Of a stretch of DNA of 7,715 nucleotides, positions 1 through 7,506 are shown piece by piece. Below the pieces are notes generated by a model that worked only from the letters and a program-made list of their open reading frames with translations, searched no databases and had not been told where the DNA came from. Position 1 is the stretch's first letter; the number at the start of each line of letters is the position of its first letter. The translations under genes and the position numbers were made by a program. Source of the stretch: a bacterium (lineage in GTDB: Bacteria > Thermosulfidibacterota > Thermosulfidibacteria > Thermosulfidibacterales > Thermosulfidibacteraceae); contig JALWBK010000199.1 of NCBI GenBank assembly GCA_027037155.1, positions 1-7,715 on the forward strand, read 5' to 3'.

Positions 1-4
1 GCCT

Positions 5-1339
5 ATGGAGGGAAATTTTGCATACCAGGACCTCATAAAAAAGTTTTTTTCTCCAGAGAAGCTGTTTGAAAAACCTGAGGCATTAAAAGGGATAAGGGTT
101 TTAGATGTGACTGCAGTGGTGCTTGGTCCTGCTGCGGTGGACTACTTGGGTGAGTTTGGGGCCGAAATTATTAAGTTTGAGCCGGCCCATGGCGATCAGA
201 TGCGCTTCGTTACGCCTTTTGCCTACTTTTGGAAGAATATGTCTCCTGGTCTGTGGGAGCAGCAGCACAACAGATACTGGGTAGGGATGCATCTGGGGCA
301 TCCCAAGGCAAAAGAGCTCTTTCTAAAGTTTGTTGAGAAGGCGGATGTTGTGGTGGACAATCTCACCCCTGGTAGATTGGCACAGTGGGGCGTTGATTAC
401 AGTGTGTTGAGGGAGATTAATCCAAGGATCATTCAGCTTCACGTGTCCGGTTTCGGTAGCTGGGGTCCGTGGACCGGTAGAACCTCTTACGATGCCATAG
501 CCCAGTCCATGGGTGGTCTGGCGTACATCACTGGCTTTGAAGATAGAGGTCCCATCAAGAGTGGTGTGTGGATTGCAGACTGGATAAATGGCTTGATGTG
601 TGCGGTGGCTATTGTGGCGGCTCTCAACTACAGGGAGAAGACAGGTGAGGGGCAGTTTATAGACATGCAGCAGGTGGAGAATGTGATCAGGATGCTGGAT
701 TGGACCTGGATTTACACCTATCTTACTGGCAAGAACAGGCCCAGAGCTGGCAACAGGGATCTTGCCATCTGTCCTTCTGATCTTTTTGACTGCGCCGATG
801 GCTGGGTAGCTATAACCGCATTCACCGAGGAGGAGTTTGAGGGCCTTTGTAAAGCCATGAACAGGATGGATCTCTTTGAGAAGTACAGAGATCCCTTGGA
901 GAGGCTGAAGGATGAGAATGCAAGGGCCCTTTTGAAGGAGATTGCCGAGTGGGTCAAGGACAAGAACTCTGAGTATATCATCAAGCTGGCTGATGAGTAT
1001 GGCTTTGCTGCCACCAGGGTTCTTGAGGTGGACGATGTATACCACGGTGAGCACTTCAACGAGAGAACGGCTATACAAGAATATGAGGACGAGGTTTACG
1101 GCTTCTTCAAGGAGCAGGCTTATCCTCCAAGGATGAGTCAGACACCCAGCAGGGTCAAGTGGGGTGCAAGACCTGTGGGCTTTGATAACGAGTATGTGTT
1201 TGTCAATATACTCGGGCTTCCCCTTGAAGAGGTCAAGAAGCTTGAGGAGGAGGGAGTCATCTTCAAGTGGAATCCCGAGATACCATCTACATGCCCGCCA
1301 CCGGATTGGGATGGCAAATCCGGCATAAAGTATCCCTAA
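5..1339 (+). CDS. Class III (CaiB/BaiF) CoA-transferase, subtype A, copy 1
   Basis: This 444-residue protein belongs to the class III CoA-transferases, which move CoA between carboxylic acids in the cytoplasm through an aspartyl-CoA anhydride intermediate. What is seen: the N-terminal Rossmann-like start with [20 protein letters not shown] (40-59) and GD (63-64); NLTPG (119-123); and the signature SYDAIAQ at 161-167, in which D163 aligns with the catalytic aspartate of formyl-CoA transferase. TGEGQFID (213-220) and the C-terminal TPSRVKW and RPVGFD (380-394) also fit. It is most like the third gene in the window: 32 of 57 residues are identical over 115-171, counted by eye. The start lies only four bases from the window edge, so its ribosome binding site is not visible. 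However, D163 has the same residue number in both A copies, which supports this start. The protein carries an A-specific tail ending [11 protein letters not shown]. It is followed after 28 bases by a B-type gene and is probably one subunit of a heteromer. The substrate is unknown; annotation as carnitine CoA-transferase would be unjustified. Confidence 0.93.
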   Translation: MEGNFAYQDLIKKFFSPEKLFEKPEALKGIRVLDVTAVVLGPAAVDYLGEFGAEIIKFEPAHGDQMRFVTPFAYFWKNMSPGLWEQQHNRYWVGMHLGHPKAKELFLKFVEKADVVVDNLTPGRLAQWGVDYSVLREINPRIIQLHVSGFGSWGPWTGRTSYDAIAQSMGGLAYITGFEDRGPIKSGVWIADWINGLMCAVAIVAALNYREKTGEGQFIDMQQVENVIRMLDWTWIYTYLTGKNRPRAGNRDLAICPSDLFDCADGWVAITAFTEEEFEGLCKAMNRMDLFEKYRDPLERLKDENARALLKEIAEWVKDKNSEYIIKLADEYGFAATRVLEVDDVYHGEHFNERTAIQEYEDEVYGFFKEQAYPPRMSQTPSRVKWGARPVGFDNEYVFVNILGLPLEEVKKLEEEGVIFKWNPEIPSTCPPPDWDGKSGIKYP

Positions 1340-1355
1340 AACAAAATTCTTGTAA

Positions 1356-1361
1356 GGGAGG
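1356..1361 (+). promoter_or_regulatory. Ribosome binding site that sets the start of the first B-type gene
   Basis: GGGAGG lies six bases before the ATG at 1368. An in-frame TTG at 1362 directly abuts this motif, too close to be served by it, so the ATG two codons downstream is the better start. Confidence 0.85.
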
Positions 1362-1367
1362 TTGGCT

Positions 1368-2720
1368 ATGGACGAGAAAAAGATAGTGGGAATGGCTATA
1401 AATGCCGATTACGCAAAGTTTATATACAGCATAACCAAGCCAGAGGATATCCCGTTTAAGCCCGAGGCGCTAAGCGATATTACCGTTTTGGATCTTAGCT
1501 ACGGTAATTTTGCAGGGCTCTTCTGTTCTTCAATCCTTGCTGAGTTAGGGGTGGAGGTTATCAGGATAGAGCCGCCTGGTGGTGATATAGCCAGGAAGAT
1601 GACTCCCTTTGGAATGATGATAAAGGATACGGGCCTCCCGTATCTGGTAGAGGGAAGGAACAAGTATCACATAACACTGAATCTTGAGACCGAAAAGGGC
1701 AGGGAAATTCTCAAGACCTTGGTTCTCAAATCGGATGTTCTTATTGAGACCTTTAAGCCTGGTTATCTGCACTCCTTAGGCCTTGGTTATGATGTGCTGA
1801 AGGAGATCAATCCCAAGCTCATCTATTGCGCCATACACACCTACGGACACTTTGGATGTGAGTCCAAAAAGCATGGTAATCAGCCGGATTATGACCTTAA
1901 CGATCAGGCAAGGGGAGTGGTTATGTCGGTCACTGGAGAGCCCGAGTTGGATCCAGAGGTGCCTCAGGAGTACAAGAAGCCCTTGCGTCAGGGCAACTGG
2001 ATGGCTTGGTATGTGGCCGGGGCTTGGGCTGCCTTTGGCATAAACTTGGCGCTCTTCCACAGGTATAGGTACGGCAAGGGTCAGTTTATTGACTGTTCAC
2101 CGCCTGAAGGGCTCTTCTCCATAGCCAACTACCTCTTCCAGTTCTATCACATGACCGGAAGGAAGATGATCAGGGCTGGAAACTACGACTACGCAGTCTT
2201 CCCTTATTCGTATTTCAAGTGTAAAGATGGATACACCTTTATCTCAGGTTTCACCGATCCTAATTGGGCTGCACTGTGTGAGATCATGAATAGACCGGAT
2301 CTAAGGGAGAAATTCCCAACCATAAAGGAGAGGCTTACTCCCGAGAATCAGCCCAAGATCCAGCACGAGATTGAGAAGTGGACGCGGAACTACACCTCCG
2401 ACGAGATACTGGAGATCATTACCGAGTACAGTAAAAGGCCCGATAAGAAGGGAACCGTTGTTACGGGACGCCTGGAAGAGCCCAAAGATGTACTTCAGAG
2501 AGAGCACTGGAGGATGAGAAAGACCTTTGTAGAGATTGAGGATCCCTATTATGGCAAGGTGTTAGTTCAGGATTCCTCCTTTCACGCCATGTCTAAGACA
2601 CCTGGTAGGATCAAGTGGGTGTGTAGACCCATTGGTGCGGACAACTCCTTTATTTATAAAAAGATGTTAGGATATGGGCCCGGGCAGTTGAGGAAACTTA
2701 AAGAAGAAGGAGTGATTTGA
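1368..2720 (+). CDS. Class III (CaiB/BaiF) CoA-transferase, subtype B, copy 1
   Basis: This 450-residue class III CoA-transferase differs clearly from its A-type neighbour and pairs with the fourth gene: 43 of 67 residues are identical to that gene over 97-163, counted by eye. Family features seen are [20 protein letters not shown] (52-71), GD at 72-73, [13 protein letters not shown] (95-107), PDYDLNDQ (173-180) with D176 in the catalytic-aspartate column, [11 protein letters not shown] (235-245), and TPGRIKW with RPIGAD (411-425). Relative to A it has a nine-residue acidic insertion after the SVTG motif (187-190), before QGNWMAW (208-214), and it ends at LKEEGVI without the A-type tail. The ATG at 1368 is chosen over an in-frame TTG at 1362 because of ribosome binding site spacing. 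The short gap to A1 suggests co-transcription, and by analogy with BbsE/BbsF and SmtA/SmtB the two products probably assemble together. That assembly is inference. The acid substrate cannot be read from the sequence. Confidence 0.93.
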   Translation: MDEKKIVGMAINADYAKFIYSITKPEDIPFKPEALSDITVLDLSYGNFAGLFCSSILAELGVEVIRIEPPGGDIARKMTPFGMMIKDTGLPYLVEGRNKYHITLNLETEKGREILKTLVLKSDVLIETFKPGYLHSLGLGYDVLKEINPKLIYCAIHTYGHFGCESKKHGNQPDYDLNDQARGVVMSVTGEPELDPEVPQEYKKPLRQGNWMAWYVAGAWAAFGINLALFHRYRYGKGQFIDCSPPEGLFSIANYLFQFYHMTGRKMIRAGNYDYAVFPYSYFKCKDGYTFISGFTDPNWAALCEIMNRPDLREKFPTIKERLTPENQPKIQHEIEKWTRNYTSDEILEIITEYSKRPDKKGTVVTGRLEEPKDVLQREHWRMRKTFVEIEDPYYGKVLVQDSSFHAMSKTPGRIKWVCRPIGADNSFIYKKMLGYGPGQLRKLKEEGVI

Positions 2721-2745
2721 TAAAAGTAAAGTGATTTTTCTCTGC

Positions 2746-2775
2746 TTGACAAAATGGTGCAGAATCTGTTTTAAA
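2746..2775 (+). promoter_or_regulatory. Candidate sigma-70-type promoter between the two CoA-transferase pairs
   Basis: A perfect -35 hexamer TTGACA (2746-2751) is followed by weak -10 candidates: TTTAAA at 2770-2775 (spacer 18, four of six matches) or TTTTAA at 2769-2774 (spacer 17, three of six). It sits in the only sizeable gap in the CoA-transferase cluster (2721-2807), before the second pair, where it could give that pair its own transcript. No terminator hairpin is visible between the pairs, so read-through from upstream is also possible. The -10 is poor, so this remains a candidate. Confidence 0.45.
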
Positions 2776-2795
2776 GGGCTTTGAAAAAATAGTGT

Positions 2796-2800
2796 GGAGG
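2796..2800 (+). promoter_or_regulatory. Ribosome binding site that sets the start of the second A-type gene
   Basis: GGAGG ends seven bases before the ATG at 2808. An in-frame TTG at 2802 lies only one base after the motif and is therefore unlikely to be the start. Confidence 0.85.
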
Positions 2801-2807
2801 ATTGCTA

Positions 2808-4148
2808 ATGGCGAGAGAGGACTTTCTTAAGTGGGCAGAGCAGGAATTTTCTCTTGAAAAGGTGTTTGAGAAGCCTGAGGCGCTGGATGATATTGTTATA
2901 GTTGAGTTTTGTACATTGATATTGGGTCCTGCCACTCCCTCCTATCTGGCCGAGTTTGGTGCCACTGTAATAAAGTTAGAGCTTCCTGGTATGGGTGATA
3001 CCATGCGATCTCTCACTCCTTGGGGTAAGTTTGTTAAGAATCAGGCGCTTGGTTTCATGAAAGAGGCAAGGAACAAGTTCAGTGTTGGCCTGGATTTGCA
3101 CTATCCTGAGGGCAAGGAGATATTTAAGGAGTTGATAGCAAAGGCCGACGTTTTTGTAGAGAACCTGAGGGCGGGTACCCTTGATAGATGGGGCATTGGT
3201 TATAGACAGTTGAAGGAGATCAATCCGAGGCTCATTTACATAGCCAACAATGGATTTGGACAGTGGGGCCCCTATGTGGACAGGCCCTCTTACGATGCCA
3301 TAGCCCAGTCTGAGTCCGGTGAGGCTTGGATCTCAGGCTTTCCCGGAAGGTTGCCCATGAAATCCGGTATTTGGCTGTGTGACTATTACGGTGCTCTGGT
3401 GGCTGCTGTGGGTATCTTGGCAGCTTTGCACTATAGGGAGCGTACAGGTAAGGGTCAGTACATAGAGTTCTCTCAGGCTGAGAACATCATGAGAGCCATG
3501 GACTGGACATGGCTCTACCAGCATCTTACCGGAAAGCCCAGAGACAGGTATGGAAACAGGGATGTGGCTATATGTCCCAGTGATATCTTCATCTCTAAGG
3601 ATCATGAGTACGTTGCTATAGCTTGTGCCACCGATGAGCAGTTTGCTGCCCTCTGTAAGGCTATGGGCAAACCTGAGTTGGCTGAGGATCCCAGGTTCTC
3701 CACACATCTTGAGAGGTTGAAAGATGAGAACGCCAAGGAGCTTCTCGGTATAATAAAAGAGTGGGTGGCAAGTATGGTCTGGCCTGAGATTGATAGGCTT
3801 GCCAGACAGTATGGCTTCGGAGCAGAGAAGGTGCACAATGGTAGAGACATTTACACCGATCCTCACTTTGAGGTGAGGGGATTCAAGTGGAGGGTGAAGG
3901 ATCCCATCTACGGCGAGATTGTAGAAGAGGGTGTGGCGCCTAAATTGAGCGAGACACCCGGTAGGATAAAGTGGGCTGCAAGACCTGTTGGCTTCGACAC
4001 CTACTACGTGCTCACCAAGTTCCTTGGCAAGACGTGGGATGAGATACAGGAGCTTGAGGCCAAGGGTGTGATAGGCAAGTGGAACGATATGCCTGGTAGA
4101 AAGCCACCCGAAGACTGGGACGGCAAATCCGGAATCATTTATCCCTAA
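2808..4148 (+). CDS. Class III (CaiB/BaiF) CoA-transferase, subtype A, copy 2
   Basis: This 446-residue protein is the paralogue of the first gene in the window. Matching landmarks are FEKPEAL (20-26), [20 protein letters not shown] (38-57), NLRAG (119-123), SYDAIAQ (161-167) with putative catalytic D163, TGKGQYIE (213-220), a conserved DWTW (232-235), [11 protein letters not shown] (249-259), ERLKDENA (302-309), and TPGRIKW with RPVGFD (383-397). The tail ends [11 protein letters not shown], almost the same as in copy 1. It probably transfers CoA between small or aromatic carboxylic acids in the cytoplasm, as other family members do; the actual acids are not known. A candidate promoter lies just upstream, and the B-type partner follows after 27 bases. 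The two A proteins are clearly divergent rather than near-identical, so they may have different substrates or expression conditions. That is inference from the degree of divergence only. Confidence 0.93.
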   Translation: MAREDFLKWAEQEFSLEKVFEKPEALDDIVIVEFCTLILGPATPSYLAEFGATVIKLELPGMGDTMRSLTPWGKFVKNQALGFMKEARNKFSVGLDLHYPEGKEIFKELIAKADVFVENLRAGTLDRWGIGYRQLKEINPRLIYIANNGFGQWGPYVDRPSYDAIAQSESGEAWISGFPGRLPMKSGIWLCDYYGALVAAVGILAALHYRERTGKGQYIEFSQAENIMRAMDWTWLYQHLTGKPRDRYGNRDVAICPSDIFISKDHEYVAIACATDEQFAALCKAMGKPELAEDPRFSTHLERLKDENAKELLGIIKEWVASMVWPEIDRLARQYGFGAEKVHNGRDIYTDPHFEVRGFKWRVKDPIYGEIVEEGVAPKLSETPGRIKWAARPVGFDTYYVLTKFLGKTWDEIQELEAKGVIGKWNDMPGRKPPEDWDGKSGIIYP

Positions 4149-4175
4149 AATCAAACGTGTGAAGGAGGATATAAG

Positions 4176-5504
4176 ATGGCAGAGATGAAGCCTTGGGATG
4201 AGTGGATTAGGGAGCACGATGATCCCAAATACGCGAGGAAGAAGCCCGAAGCTTTGGATGATCTCTGGGTGATAGACTGTTCCTACGCCAACATGGCGGG
4301 TGTCTTCTGCTCTTCTATCTTAGCCGAGATGGGAGCCAACGTGATAAGGATTGAGCCGCCTGGTGGAGATCCCGTCAGGACCTATACGCCCTTTGGCATA
4401 ACCCACAAGGGAGAGGGCCTTGGTTATCTGAACGAGGGAAGGAACAAGTACCATATAACTCTGAACCTTGAAACGGAAGAGGGAAGGGAGATCTTTCGCA
4501 AGCTGGCAAAGAAGATGGATGTTATAATAGAGTCCTTCCTGCCCGGTACTATGGATGAATGGGGCATAGGGTACAGACAGCTCAGAGAGGAGAACCCTGG
4601 ACTTATCTACTGTGCTATATACACTTATGGGCAGTACGGTCCAAAGGCTAACTGCGGCAAAGCAGATGTTGACGTAATCAACCAGGCCATGTCTGGAATA
4701 ACTTATGTCTCTGGTGAGTATGTGGAGGACCCCAACGATCCAAAAGAGTGGGAGGTTCCTACCAAGCAGGGCAACTGGATGGGATGGTACTGTGGTGGTG
4801 CGTACGCAGCCTTTGCTATTCTTACAGCCCTTCACTACAGGGATAGGACCGGCAAGGGACAGATGATAGATCTATCGCCTGCTGAGGCTTACGGCAGGAT
4901 GATCAACTACAACCTCACTTATTACCAGTTCTACGGCGATACTGTAGAGAGGGTGGGTAACCTTGATGCAGGCGTTTTCTGTTACACCTACTTCAAGTGT
5001 AAGGACGGCTTCTGCTTCCTCTCCGGCTTTGCCGATCCCAATTGGGCACTGTTGTGTGAGATAATAGAGAGGCCGGATCTGCGGGAGAAGTATCCCACCA
5101 TCTTTGAGAGGTTGAACTTTGAGAACCAGAAAGCTGCTTACAAGGAGATAGAGAAGTGGACGGTGGACAAGACGTACCAGGAGATCTTTGACATAGTTAT
5201 GAAGGCAAACAAAGAGGCGAAAGAGAGCGGTAAAGGAGGAGTGGTGGTTCCTGGAAAGGTTTGCTCTTCCTGGGAGGCCATGCATACTGATAACTGGTGG
5301 GAGAGAGGCGCCTTTGAGAAAATCAACGATCCTGTGTACGGAGAGTTGGTTATCTGTAATCAGCCTTGGAAGATGACCGAGACACCACCGAGGGTCAAGT
5401 GGGTGTGCAGGCCTGTAGGTGCCGATAACGAGTATATCTACAAGATATTTATGAACTACTCCAAGGAGGAATTGGAGGAGCTTAAACAGAAAGGTGTGCT
5501 TTAG
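4176..5504 (+). CDS. Class III (CaiB/BaiF) CoA-transferase, subtype B, copy 2
   Basis: This 442-residue protein is the paralogue of the second gene. Seen are [20 protein letters not shown] (44-63), [13 protein letters not shown] (87-99), FLPG (121-124), LIYCAIYTYG (143-152), DVDVINQAMSG (164-174), TGKGQMIDLSP (225-235), FKCKDG (273-278), and TPPRVKW with RPVGAD (403-417). The catalytic column holds D166. The residue before it is valine, where the other three proteins have tyrosine, and a second aspartate lies at 164. The nine-residue B-type insertion is present between YVSG (177-180) and QGNWMGW (198-204), and the protein ends at LKQKGVL without the A-type tail. Translation starts at an ATG seven bases after GGAGG (4164-4168), a strong site. 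It is the last gene of the cluster and is followed by an intrinsic terminator. It probably forms a heteromer with the A-type product upstream, which is inference from pairing. Substrate unknown. Confidence 0.93.
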   Translation: MAEMKPWDEWIREHDDPKYARKKPEALDDLWVIDCSYANMAGVFCSSILAEMGANVIRIEPPGGDPVRTYTPFGITHKGEGLGYLNEGRNKYHITLNLETEEGREIFRKLAKKMDVIIESFLPGTMDEWGIGYRQLREENPGLIYCAIYTYGQYGPKANCGKADVDVINQAMSGITYVSGEYVEDPNDPKEWEVPTKQGNWMGWYCGGAYAAFAILTALHYRDRTGKGQMIDLSPAEAYGRMINYNLTYYQFYGDTVERVGNLDAGVFCYTYFKCKDGFCFLSGFADPNWALLCEIIERPDLREKYPTIFERLNFENQKAAYKEIEKWTVDKTYQEIFDIVMKANKEAKESGKGGVVVPGKVCSSWEAMHTDNWWERGAFEKINDPVYGELVICNQPWKMTETPPRVKWVCRPVGADNEYIYKIFMNYSKEELEELKQKGVL

Positions 5505-5524
5505 TAGCTGTACTTGTGGATGTT

Positions 5525-5559
5525 AGAGGGGGCTTTCGCGAAGCCCCCTCTTTTTTTTT
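5525..5559 (+). terminator. Intrinsic terminator after the CoA-transferase cluster
   Basis: An 11-bp perfect stem (5525-5535 paired with 5541-5551) with a five-base loop, TCGCG, is followed by a run of T to 5559. The stem is very GC-rich. It lies 20 bases after the stop codon of the last CoA-transferase gene and 57 bases before yajC, so it separates the two transcription units. There is no T run on the opposite side, so it should act on + strand transcripts only. Confidence 0.95.
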
Positions 5560-5616
5560 GCCTCTTCATCTGGTATCCAAGAGAGCTGATTTCATCAAAA
5601 GTTATGGGGGTGAGGT

Positions 5617-5937
5617 ATGTTTTCTTTTTTAGGGGTTGCCTTTGCCGCTGGGTCTGCGTCTAATGCGCCTTCTGGGTGGATGCAGATAATACCGTTGATT
5701 CTCATTTTTGTGGTGTTCTGGTTTATCCTCATCTATCCCCAGCAACGCAGGCAGAAGCAGCATAGAAAGATGGTGGAGAGCCTGCAGAAGGGTGATAAGA
5801 TCGTTACAGTAGGTGGTATTTACGGGGTGGTTACCCACATTGGGGAAAACACGATAATTATCAAGGTTGACGACAATACCAAGTTGGAGATAACCAAAGG
5901 AGCTGTTGCGGGGATTGTAGAGAAGAGGTCTAAGTAA
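5617..5937 (+). CDS. yajC: Preprotein translocase accessory subunit YajC
   Basis: YajC is a small inner-membrane protein that associates with SecD and SecF in the accessory complex of the Sec translocon. The 106 residues match the family's usual size of about 85-115. A short N-terminal stretch with small residues precedes one membrane segment (about 22-40, IIPLILIFVVFWFILIY). The family hallmark after the membrane, PQQRRQKQ (41-48), follows, and then the cytoplasmic domain with LQKGDKIVTVGGIYGVVTHI (56-75), a highly typical YajC signature. Translation starts at an ATG after a GGGGGTGAGGT stretch (5606-5616). It is the first gene after a strong terminator and is followed by secD after 11 bases, the usual bacterial order. 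I could not find a convincing promoter in the 57 bases upstream, although one would be expected there. Confidence 0.96.
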   Translation: MFSFLGVAFAAGSASNAPSGWMQIIPLILIFVVFWFILIYPQQRRQKQHRKMVESLQKGDKIVTVGGIYGVVTHIGENTIIIKVDDNTKLEITKGAVAGIVEKRSK

Positions 5938-5942
5938 GGGAG
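5936..5942 (+). promoter_or_regulatory. Ribosome binding site that sets the secD start
   Basis: AAGGGAG overlaps the yajC stop codon and lies six bases before the ATG at 5949. The in-frame GTG at 5946 is only three bases away, so the ATG is preferred. The overlap hints at translational coupling between yajC and secD. Confidence 0.75.
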
Positions 5943-5948
5943 ACAGTG

Positions 5949-7496
5949 ATGAAGGGCTACAAGGTTAGAATACTTCTGGTGCTTGCTGCGGTTATACTTT
6001 CTCTGCTGTACCTTTCACCGCTTGCAGGAAAGGGGGAGAAGATCCACTTGGGTCTTGACCTTAAGGGTGGTGTCTATCTTGCCCTTGGAGTAGATCTGGA
6101 CAAGGCTGTTGAGGCCGATCTGGATAAGTACGCCCTTTTGCTTGAGGATCAGCTTGAGAAGGAGAAGGTGGATTTAGACTCTATCAGGAGAAAGGGTAAG
6201 AAGATATACATCAAGCTTCTTCTCGCAGAGGATATTCCCAAGGTTAAAAAGATCGTTGAGGATATGGGAAGCCTCGTGGTGGAGAGGGTGGAGGGTGATA
6301 CTGTGGTGGTAACCCTTTCTCCCAAAGAGGTGGAGAGGATAAAGAAGAACGCCCTTGATCAGACCCTTGAGGTGATAAGAAACAGGGTTGACGAGTTCGG
6401 AGTGGCAGAGCCCGAGATCAGAAAGGCGGGAAGTGACAGGATAATAGTCCAGATTCCAGGTGTGAAGGATCCCGAGAGGGCCATAAAGATTATAGGAAGG
6501 ACGGCGAGACTGGAGTTTAAGCTTTTGGATGAGGAGCACTCGGTTCAGGAAGCTCTCATGGGCAAGGTTCCTCCCGGTGATGAGATCCTTTACGGTAGGG
6601 TGGTGGACAGAAAAACCGGCAGGGTGAAGAAGGTTCCCTATCTTGTGAAGAAGCAGACACTTCTAACAGGTGATCACTTAGTGGATGCCAGAGTCATGAT
6701 AGACAGCCGTACCAACGAGCCTTACGTTGCCATAAAGTTTGACAAGATCGGGACGAAGATCTTTGCACAGATCACTTCCAAGAACGTTGGAAGAAGGCTT
6801 GCCATTATACTGGACAACACCGTCTATTCTGCACCTGTTATAAGGGAGCCTATAACCGGTGGTGAAGCCAGCATTACCGGTAACTTCACCTTTGAAGAAG
6901 CACACGATCTTGCCATTGTACTGAGGGCAGGTTCTCTGCCTGCACCTGTGAAGGTTCTTGAGAATAGAACTGTCGGTCCCTCCCTTGGTATGGACTCTAT
7001 TAGAAAGGGTGTAAGGGCGGCTATTGTAGGACTCATCGTGGTAGTGCTCTTTATGGCGATTTACTACAGACTCTCGGGTATAATCGCCGACATTGCCCTT
7101 CTGTTTAACATGATCCTTATTTTGGGAGCCCTTGCGGCCTTTGGAGCAACTCTAACCCTCCCAGGCATTGCAGGTATAGTTCTCACCATAGGAATGTCTG
7201 TGGATGCCAATGTTCTGATCTTTGAGAGGATAAGGGAAGAGCTTCGCTTGGGCAGAACCATTAAGGCGGCCATTGAAGCAGGTTTTGAGCGAGCCACCAT
7301 AACCATTTTAGACGCCAACATCACCACGCTCATTGCGGCACTTATTCTCTTCCAGTACGGTACTGGTCCCATAAAGGGCTTTGCCGTGACGTTGAGCATA
7401 GGTATAGTGGCCAGCATGTTCACCGCCGTTGTTTTCTGTAGAGGTGTATTTGAGATGCTGGTTGACGTGTTTAAATTGAAAAAGCTGAGCATTTAA
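5949..7496 (+). CDS. secD: Protein translocase subunit SecD
   Basis: SecD is a six-span membrane protein of the RND superfamily. With SecF it pulls translocating proteins through SecYEG from the outer face of the membrane, using the ion gradient. Seen in the 515-residue protein: first membrane span about 7-22; GLDLKGG (35-41), the family's first motif; the large periplasmic region with NRVDEFGVAEPEI (145-157) and RIIVQIPG (164-171); LRAGSLPAPV (325-334); and then five spans between about 354 and 500. GMSVDANVLIFERIREEL (415-432) contains D419, which aligns with the conserved aspartate needed for proton movement (D519 in E. coli). DANITT (455-460) and GFAVTLSIGI (477-486) are the remaining motifs. 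It is shorter than the roughly 615-residue E. coli protein, as in many other bacteria. All key motifs are intact. It lies between yajC and secF in one operon. Confidence 0.97.
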   Translation: MKGYKVRILLVLAAVILSLLYLSPLAGKGEKIHLGLDLKGGVYLALGVDLDKAVEADLDKYALLLEDQLEKEKVDLDSIRRKGKKIYIKLLLAEDIPKVKKIVEDMGSLVVERVEGDTVVVTLSPKEVERIKKNALDQTLEVIRNRVDEFGVAEPEIRKAGSDRIIVQIPGVKDPERAIKIIGRTARLEFKLLDEEHSVQEALMGKVPPGDEILYGRVVDRKTGRVKKVPYLVKKQTLLTGDHLVDARVMIDSRTNEPYVAIKFDKIGTKIFAQITSKNVGRRLAIILDNTVYSAPVIREPITGGEASITGNFTFEEAHDLAIVLRAGSLPAPVKVLENRTVGPSLGMDSIRKGVRAAIVGLIVVVLFMAIYYRLSGIIADIALLFNMILILGALAAFGATLTLPGIAGIVLTIGMSVDANVLIFERIREELRLGRTIKAAIEAGFERATITILDANITTLIAALILFQYGTGPIKGFAVTLSIGIVASMFTAVVFCRGVFEMLVDVFKLKKLSI

Positions 7497-7506
7497 GGGG
7501 GATGGA

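Larger units (their letters stand above)
5..5504 (+). repeat. Tandem duplication of a two-gene CoA-transferase module (A1-B1-A2-B2)
   Basis: Module 1 is 5-2720 and module 2 is 2808-5504. The A genes resemble each other in motifs, spacing and C-terminal tail, and so do the B genes, while A and B differ by insertions and ends. The A-to-B gaps are 28 and 27 bases and share a similar start, with TATCCCTAAAA crossing both A stop codons, and a similar purine-rich end. This pattern is best explained by duplication of the pair as a unit. The divergence shows that it is old, or that the pair was acquired twice. Confidence 0.75.

Noticed and set aside
323..1078. Long open frame of 251 codons on the minus strand opposite A1
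   Set aside because: It lies fully inside a well-supported CoA-transferase gene, has no recognisable domain, and the translation looks like an antisense shadow caused by codon bias.
1362..1367. TTG start for the first B-type gene
   Set aside because: It directly abuts the ribosome binding site; the ATG at 1368 has proper spacing.
2802..2807. TTG start for the second A-type gene
   Set aside because: Only one base separates it from GGAGG; the ATG at 2808 has a seven-base spacer, and it gives D163 the same number as in the other A copy.
3333..4217. Open frame of 294 codons on the minus strand opposite A2
   Set aside because: Same reasons. A matching open antisense frame over the paralogous A1 gene reflects shared codon bias and not a second gene.
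4320..4835. Open frame of 171 codons on the minus strand opposite B2
   Set aside because: No domain and no independent context, and the overlapping + strand gene has strong family motifs throughout.
5..5504. Labelling any of the four genes as caiB, frc, bbsE or bbsF
   Set aside because: The family is certain, but substrate specificity in class III CoA-transferases cannot be assigned from motifs alone and no pathway genes are in view.
5560..5616. Promoter for yajC-secD-secF
   Set aside because: The best -35-like match (TTGCCT at 5558-5563) has no -10 element at a suitable distance, so I do not report it as a feature.
5946..5948. GTG start for secD
   Set aside because: The spacer would be only three bases; the ATG immediately following is better placed.
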